From the NCBI GenBank assembly GCA_944385445.1, contig CALWXF010000019.1:1-41178 (forward strand): a stretch of DNA of 41,178 nt, in the 5' to 3' direction. Below, piece by piece: positions 36,668 to 41,178 of the stretch. Within the stretch, counting starts at the first letter, position 1; the number at the start of each line of letters is the position of its first letter. The DNA is from an uncultured Oscillospiraceae bacterium. Lineage in GTDB: Bacteria > Bacillota > Clostridia > Oscillospirales > Oscillospiraceae. Made by a program: the position numbers and the translations under genes. The notes under the pieces were generated by a model. The model did no database searches. It worked only from the letters and a program-made list of their open reading frames with translations, and was not told the origin of the DNA.

Positions 36668-38914
36668 ATGGCTAAGAAGAAGTCCCCCGCAGAGGGGGCA
36701 AAGAAGAAGACAAACCCCAACGTCATGGGACTCCACGCCCAGGTGCTGGAGCAGCCCATCACCCAGACCCTGGAGCTGAACTACATGCCCTACGCCATGT
36801 CGGTGATCGTCTCCCGGGCCATCCCGGAAATCGACGGCTTCAAGCCCAGCCACCGCAAGCTGCTGTACACCATGTACCAGATGAAGCTGCTCTCCGGCCC
36901 CCGCACCAAGAGCGCCAACGTGGTGGGCGCCACCATGAAATTAAATCCCCACGGCGACGCCGCCATCTACGACACCATGGTGCGCCTCTCCCGGGGCTAC
37001 GGGGCTCTGCTCCACCCCCTGGTGGACTCCAAGGGCAACTTCGGCAAGGTGTACTCCCGAGACATGGCCTGGGCCGCCTCCCGATACACCGAGGTGCGCT
37101 TAGACCCCATCTGTCAGGAGCTGTTCCGGGACATTGACCAGGATGCCGTGGACTTTGTGCCCAACTACGACGGCAAGCTGCAAGAGCCCACCCTGCTGCC
37201 CACCACCTTCCCCAACGTACTGGTGGCGGCCAACCAGGGCATCGCCGTGGGCATGGCCTCCAACCTGTGCGGGTTCAACCTGGGGGAGGTGTGCGAGGCC
37301 GCCATTGCCCGGATGAAGAACCCGGAGGCGGACCTGCTGGCCATTTTGAAGGCCCCGGACTTCTCCACCGGCGGCCAGCTGCTCTACGATCAGAAGGCCT
37401 TGGAGGACATCTACCGCACCGGCCGGGGCAGCGTGAAGCTGCGGGCCAAGTGGAACTACTCCAAGAGTGAAAACCTCATTGAAGTCACCGAAATTCCCTA
37501 CTCCACCACCGTGGAGGCCATCATTGACAAGGTGGCCGAGCTCATCAAGGCGGGGAAAATCCGGGAAATTTCCGACATGCGAGACGAGACGGGCCTGGAC
37601 GGCCTGAAAATCGCCATTGACCTCAAGCGTGGCACCGACCCGGACAAGCTCATGGCCAAGCTCTTCTCCCTCACCCCCCTGCAAGACAGCTTCTCCTGCA
37701 ACTTCAACATCCTCATTGCGGGCATGCCCCGGGTGATGGGGGTGGGCGAGATCCTGGACGAGTGGACAGCGTGGCGGATGGACTGCGTGCGCCGCCGCAC
37801 CTACCACATCTGCAAGAAGAAAGAGGACAAGCTGCACCTGCTGCGTGGTTTGAAGCAGATTCTGCTGGACATTGACAAGGCCATCGCCATCATCCGGGAG
37901 ACGGAGGAGGAGGCGGAGGTGGTGCCCAACCTGATGATTGGGTTTGGCATCGACCAGATTCAGGCCGAATATGTGGCGGACATCCGGCTGCGCAACATCA
38001 ACAAGGAGTACATCCTCAAACGGGTGGAGGAGGTCTCCACCCTGGAAGAGGAGATTGCAGACTTGCAGGACCTGATGAACTCCCCCAAGCGGATTCAGAA
38101 GGTCATCATCACCGAGCTGCAACAGGTGAAAAAGAAGTACGACACCCCCCGGCGCACCGAGATCATCTACGAGTACGAGAACCTCTCCGCCGAAAAGGCC
38201 GCCGCTCAGGAGGCCCCGGACTATCCCGTCCACGTCTTTCTCTCCCAAGAGGGGTATTTTAAGAAGATCACCCCCCAGTCTCTGCGCATGAGCGGAGAAC
38301 AGAAGTACAAGGAAGGGGACGGCCCCTTCCTCCACTGGGAGGGCGGCAACCGGGACGAGCTGCTGGTGTTCACCGACCGCCAGCAGTGCTACAAGACCCG
38401 CCTGTCCGACTTCGACGACTCCAAGGCCAGCCTGCTGGGGGACTACCTGCCCACCAAGCTGGGCATGGACGGGGAGGAAAAGGTGGTGTGGGCCTGCTGC
38501 CCCGGGGACTACTCCGCCCACCTGCTCTTCTTCTTTGAAAACGGCAAGGCCGCCCGGGTGGAACTCAGCGCCTACCAGACCCAGACCCGGCGGAAAAAGC
38601 TCACGGGGGCCTACTCGGACAAGTCCCCCCTGGTGTCCGCCCTGGTGCTCTCGGAGGACACCGAAATGGCGGTGTGCTCCACCGAGGGACGCTGTGTGGT
38701 GTTCCACACCGCCTCTCTCACCCCCAAGTCCACCCGCTCCACCCAGGGTGTGAACATCATGACCCTGAAACCCAAGTACAAGGTGGAGTGGGCCAAGCCC
38801 CTGAGTGAGACCACCATTGTCAACGCCCCCCGGTACCGGGCCCGCTCCCTGCCCATTGCCGGTGCACTGCTAAAGGAAGAGGACCGTGGCGAGACGCAGC
38901 TGTCTCTGCTGTAA
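36668..38914 (+). CDS. parC: Type IIA topoisomerase subunit A (ParC-like)
   Basis: 748-residue DNA-cleaving subunit. The winged-helix region has the catalytic Arg139-Tyr140 in AASRYTEVRL, and PTTFPNVLVAANQGIAVGMASN follows. The coiled-coil gate lies at about 360-500, and a C-terminal beta-pinwheel from about 515. I see no clean GyrA box, in keeping with topoisomerase IV. In the quinolone region, HGDAAIYD (95-102) has Ala98 where E. coli GyrA has Ser83. AAGGACGGAATTAC precedes the ATG. It lies 210 bases after parE, the gap being filled by a palindromic repeat. Confidence 0.93.
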   Translation: MAKKKSPAEGAKKKTNPNVMGLHAQVLEQPITQTLELNYMPYAMSVIVSRAIPEIDGFKPSHRKLLYTMYQMKLLSGPRTKSANVVGATMKLNPHGDAAIYDTMVRLSRGYGALLHPLVDSKGNFGKVYSRDMAWAASRYTEVRLDPICQELFRDIDQDAVDFVPNYDGKLQEPTLLPTTFPNVLVAANQGIAVGMASNLCGFNLGEVCEAAIARMKNPEADLLAILKAPDFSTGGQLLYDQKALEDIYRTGRGSVKLRAKWNYSKSENLIEVTEIPYSTTVEAIIDKVAELIKAGKIREISDMRDETGLDGLKIAIDLKRGTDPDKLMAKLFSLTPLQDSFSCNFNILIAGMPRVMGVGEILDEWTAWRMDCVRRRTYHICKKKEDKLHLLRGLKQILLDIDKAIAIIRETEEEAEVVPNLMIGFGIDQIQAEYVADIRLRNINKEYILKRVEEVSTLEEEIADLQDLMNSPKRIQKVIITELQQVKKKYDTPRRTEIIYEYENLSAEKAAAQEAPDYPVHVFLSQEGYFKKITPQSLRMSGEQKYKEGDGPFLHWEGGNRDELLVFTDRQQCYKTRLSDFDDSKASLLGDYLPTKLGMDGEEKVVWACCPGDYSAHLLFFFENGKAARVELSAYQTQTRRKKLTGAYSDKSPLVSALVLSEDTEMAVCSTEGRCVVFHTASLTPKSTRSTQGVNIMTLKPKYKVEWAKPLSETTIVNAPRYRARSLPIAGALLKEEDRGETQLSLL

Positions 38915-38926
38915 CAAGGAGTAGCT

Positions 38927-39790
38927 ATGAATGTAAAGAAAAATCTGTGGGCCATTCTGGTCATCACCTTCGCCTCCGCCATCTACGCCCTGGGCTTTGT
39001 GTGGTGCTTTGCCCCCAACGACATCGCCTTCGGCGGCATCACCGGCGTGGCTCAGATCATCAACCACTTCATCCCCGTCTTTCCTGTGGGTATGACGGTG
39101 ATCGTGCTCAACATCCCCCTGTTTATTTTGGGCTGGAGGTTCATTGGCGGGCGGCTGCTGGTGCTGTCCCTGTACGCCATGTTCATCTCCTCGGTGTTCA
39201 TCGACATCCTCACCCCCCTGTATGACTGGCAGCCCATGGAGCCCCTGCTGGCGTGTATCTTCGGCGGCCTGCTCATGGGCCTGTCCCTGGGCTTTGTGTT
39301 CCAGCAGGGCGCCACCACCGGCGGCACCGACCTGGCCGCCCGGCTTTTGAAGCTGGTGTTCAAGTGGCTGCCCATGGGCAAGCTGCTGCTGGCGGTGGAC
39401 CTCATCGTGGTGGTGTCCGTGGCCCTGGCCTTCCAGACCATCAACACCGCCCTCTACGGCCTGGTGGCCCTGTACATCTCCACCCTGGCTCTGGATGGGG
39501 TCCTCTACGGCATGGACACCGCCAAGGTGGCCTACATCATCAGCGACCACAACGAGGAGATCCGCCGGGTTCTGGTGGAGGACCTGGACAAGGGAGTCAC
39601 CATCCTCCACGGCCAGGGCGCCTACACCGGGGCGGAGAAGAAGGTGCTGCTGTGCGCCTTCAAGCAGCGGGAGATCGCCACCATCAAGTCCGCCGTGAAG
39701 GGCCTGGACCCCAACGCCTTCCTCATCGTGTGCGACGCCCACGAGGTGCTGGGCGAGGGCTTCCGGGTATATCACTCCGACGGACTCTAA
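38927..39790 (+). CDS. YitT-family membrane protein
   Basis: 287 residues. Five or six helices (about 8-180) carry FGGITGVAQIINH and QQGATTGGTDLAARLL, the YitT/DUF161 signatures. A cytosolic DUF2179 domain (about 205-287) has GVTILHGQGAYTGAEKKVLLC and HEVLGEGF at the end. Transport substrate unknown. CAAGGAGTAGCT precedes the ATG, 12 bases after the parC stop, so it is probably cotranscribed with parC. Confidence 0.92.
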   Translation: MNVKKNLWAILVITFASAIYALGFVWCFAPNDIAFGGITGVAQIINHFIPVFPVGMTVIVLNIPLFILGWRFIGGRLLVLSLYAMFISSVFIDILTPLYDWQPMEPLLACIFGGLLMGLSLGFVFQQGATTGGTDLAARLLKLVFKWLPMGKLLLAVDLIVVVSVALAFQTINTALYGLVALYISTLALDGVLYGMDTAKVAYIISDHNEEIRRVLVEDLDKGVTILHGQGAYTGAEKKVLLCAFKQREIATIKSAVKGLDPNAFLIVCDAHEVLGEGFRVYHSDGL

Positions 39791-39822
39791 GCCGCCCCAC
39801 ACGGGGCAAAGGAGGGAGACTC

Positions 39823-40905
39823 ATGAAAGTACGACTGCTGGCCCTGGGCCTTGCCACCGCCCTCACCCTGTCCGGCTGCACCGCCATGCTGGAGCGCAGC
39901 TATGTCTCATCCGGCACCCATCTGGACTACTCGGTGACGGAGGACTCCTCCATCCTGCGGGTGGAGAACTATCAGGGGCTGGTCAACGCCCTGCTCTACT
40001 TCGTCAACCAGCACTCCACCAGCGGCACCCTGCGGCTATACAACTATGCCGGGGATGTGGAGTCGGACTTGGAAAGCGCCTGCAATGAGGTCATGACCGA
40101 GGACCCCCTGGGGGTGTTCTCGGTGCGGTCCATGAAGTATGACAGCACCCGCATCCTCACCTACTACGAGGTGGATGTGCGCATTGTCTACTCCCGCTCG
40201 GCCCAGGTGGTGTCCTCCATCCAGTCGGTGGCTGGCCTTTCGGGTCTGCGCAGTGAGTTGACCCGGGTCATCTCCACCCGGCAGTCCCAGAGCATCTCCC
40301 GGGTGAGCTACTTCACCGGGGACGCCTCCGCCGTGGAGTCCCTGTTCTGGCTGGCCTTTTACAGCAACCCCCAGACCGCTCTGGCCCCCCCAAAAATCTC
40401 CGCATCCCTCTACCCGGAATCCGGGGCCCAGCGCATTGTGGAGCTGACCCTCACCTGGCCGGACACCAAGACCGACCTGGAGGAATATGCCCAGTCTCTG
40501 GAGTCTCTGGCGGGTCAGCTGCTGGAGGAGTCTGCCCAGCCCCCCTACACCCTGGAGGGCCTGACCACCCTGATGCAGCAAACCGCCATCCCCTCCACCA
40601 CCGGCTCCCTCACCGCCCTGGACGCCCTGTCCGGCAAGCCGGCCAGCGACCAGGGGCTGCTGCTGGGCCTGGAGGCCCTGCTGCAAGAGGCGGGGCTGGA
40701 GTACACCACGGTGTTGGGCTCTCAGAACTCCATCCGCACCATGTGGCTCATTGTGGCCACCGACCACGGCTACCGCCACCTGTTGCCCCAGTCCCTCCAC
40801 CCGGACCAGCCCCTGAAGCTGTACACCGACCAGCAGATGACCGACCAGGGGTATAGCTGGGCCACCTCCCTCTATCCCGCCTGCCGGGAGAATGGGGAGG
40901 AATAG
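39823..40905 (+). CDS. Lipoprotein of unknown function
   Basis: 360 residues. The signal peptide ends in a lipobox LSGC with Cys19, so the mature protein is lipid-anchored outside the membrane. The rest is soluble, mixed alpha/beta, with no family I recognise; RSMKYDSTRILTYYEVDVRIVY suggests a beta-sheet core and the C-terminal WLIVATDHGYRHLLPQ another. AAAGGAGGGAGACTC precedes the ATG. It lies 32 bases after the YitT gene. A longer open frame starting inside the YitT gene is a shadow. Confidence 0.82.
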   Translation: MKVRLLALGLATALTLSGCTAMLERSYVSSGTHLDYSVTEDSSILRVENYQGLVNALLYFVNQHSTSGTLRLYNYAGDVESDLESACNEVMTEDPLGVFSVRSMKYDSTRILTYYEVDVRIVYSRSAQVVSSIQSVAGLSGLRSELTRVISTRQSQSISRVSYFTGDASAVESLFWLAFYSNPQTALAPPKISASLYPESGAQRIVELTLTWPDTKTDLEEYAQSLESLAGQLLEESAQPPYTLEGLTTLMQQTAIPSTTGSLTALDALSGKPASDQGLLLGLEALLQEAGLEYTTVLGSQNSIRTMWLIVATDHGYRHLLPQSLHPDQPLKLYTDQQMTDQGYSWATSLYPACRENGEE

Positions 40906-40950
40906 CCAGCCGCCCCAGAAAAGTTTTTTCGAGAAACTTTGAATTTTCTG

Positions 40951-40979
40951 TTGACAAAAGGGATGATATCTGGTATTAT
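40951..40979 (+). promoter_or_regulatory. Promoter of tRNA-Gly
   Basis: TTGACA, 17 bases, TATTAT, 13 bases before the mature tRNA. Near-consensus, as expected for a stable RNA. Confidence 0.92.
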
Positions 40980-40992
40980 CCCTTTTGTTGTC

Positions 40993-41068
40993 GCGAGTGT
41001 AGCTCATCTGGTAGAGCGCCACCTTGCCAAGGTGGAGGTAGCGAGTTCGAGCCTCGTCACTCGCTCCA
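40993..41068 (+). tRNA. tRNA-Gly(GCC)
   Basis: 76 bases with encoded CCA. The acceptor arms GCGAGTG and CACTCGC pair fully. The anticodon stem CCACC/GGTGG encloses TTGCCAA, giving anticodon GCC. The T-loop GTTCGAGC and the D-arm TAGCTCATCTGGTAGAGC are canonical. It has its own promoter and terminator. Confidence 0.98.
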
Positions 41069-41072
41069 TAGT

Positions 41073-41109
41073 ATGGAGATATGCCTATCTGGGTATATCT
41101 CCATTTTTT
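41073..41109 (+). terminator. Terminator of tRNA-Gly
   Basis: 10-bp perfect stem (41073-41082 with 41095-41104), followed by TTTTTT, five bases after the CCA end. Confidence 0.92.
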
Positions 41110-41119
41110 CTTGTCTTAG

Positions 41120-41140
41120 CGAACTCGCTACCTCCACCTT
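41120..41140 (-). repeat. Inverted 21-base copy of tRNA-Gly internal sequence
   Basis: Exact reverse complement of 41029-41049 of tRNA-Gly (3' half of the anticodon arm, variable region and start of the T arm). It lies just after the tRNA terminator, near the end of the window. It may be a remnant of a recombination or attachment event, or a pseudo-tRNA piece. Confidence 0.8.
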
Positions 41141-41178
41141 AACTTAAAATCTGAGGTTGGGGGCCCCGCAAAAGCCAT

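Noticed and set aside
41029-41140. Attachment-site (attL/attR) reading of the tRNA-Gly repeat
   Set aside because: The copy is inverted and starts inside the anticodon arm rather than at the 3' end, and no integrase is in the window. Kept only as an unexplained repeat.

Overview
The window looks like a chromosomal segment of a GC-rich, low-branching Firmicute, most likely a gut member of the Oscillospirales (the Flavonifractor / Pseudoflavonifractor / Intestinimonas neighbourhood). This is an inference. It rests on strong AGGAGG-type ribosome sites, LicT/PTS antitermination control, an ntp-type V-ATPase operon, spore-lineage genes (SpoVB-like flippase, BofA), the two-gene SmsCB Fe-S system and a divergent ParE/ParC pair. 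I saw no rRNA, CRISPR array, phage genes or intact transposase.

Layout. 1-4.5 kb (minus): a beta-glucoside operon licT-bglP-bglA with a promoter, a textbook LicT RNA antiterminator site and its terminator. 4.5-8.4 kb (minus): two cell-surface proteins, a secreted glucosaminidase ending in a dockerin-like module and a membrane-anchored protein beginning with a cohesin-like domain. 8.6-10.7 kb (plus): purine nucleoside phosphorylase and an MTA/SAH deaminase. 10.8-13.9 kb (plus): flippase-mazG-hup-rqcP, a conserved Firmicute cluster. 14.0-15.9 kb (minus): smsC-smsB plus a 48-residue ribbon-helix-helix protein. 16.0-18.6 kb (plus): a proline-rich helical protein, an M42 aminopeptidase and a membrane protein. 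18.7-20.1 kb (minus): a three-gene, visibly AT-richer cassette with a possible SecB-like chaperone, followed by a 140-bp MITE-like repeat. 20.4-29.3 kb (minus): a complete nine-gene V-ATPase operon in the order ntpF-I-K-E-C-G-A-B-D. 29.5-32.1 kb (minus): a TIM-barrel protein, a putative glycoside hydrolase, bofA and a yaaL-like gene. 32.3-41.1 kb (plus): a Na/Pi cotransporter, a hairpin-rich intergenic stretch, parE, a dispersed palindromic repeat, parC, a YitT-family protein, a lipoprotein and tRNA-Gly(GCC).

How it fits together. LicT senses PTS phosphorylation, lets transcription pass its terminator, and so switches on uptake (BglP) and hydrolysis (BglA) of beta-glucosides. The V-ATPase K subunit carries the residues that bind Na+ in Enterococcus NtpK, and a Na/Pi transporter lies 3 kb away, so a sodium cycle is plausible. 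MtaD and PNP could run MTA to methylthioinosine to hypoxanthine. The cohesin-like/dockerin-like gene pair suggests a small surface complex holding a peptidoglycan hydrolase to the membrane.

Best candidates for something undescribed: the AT-rich three-gene cassette at 18.7-20.1 kb, the cohesin/dockerin pair, the multi-hairpin region at 34.1-34.4 kb with mutually exclusive pairings, the RHH gene attached to smsCB, and the inverted copy of 21 bases of tRNA-Gly at the right edge.
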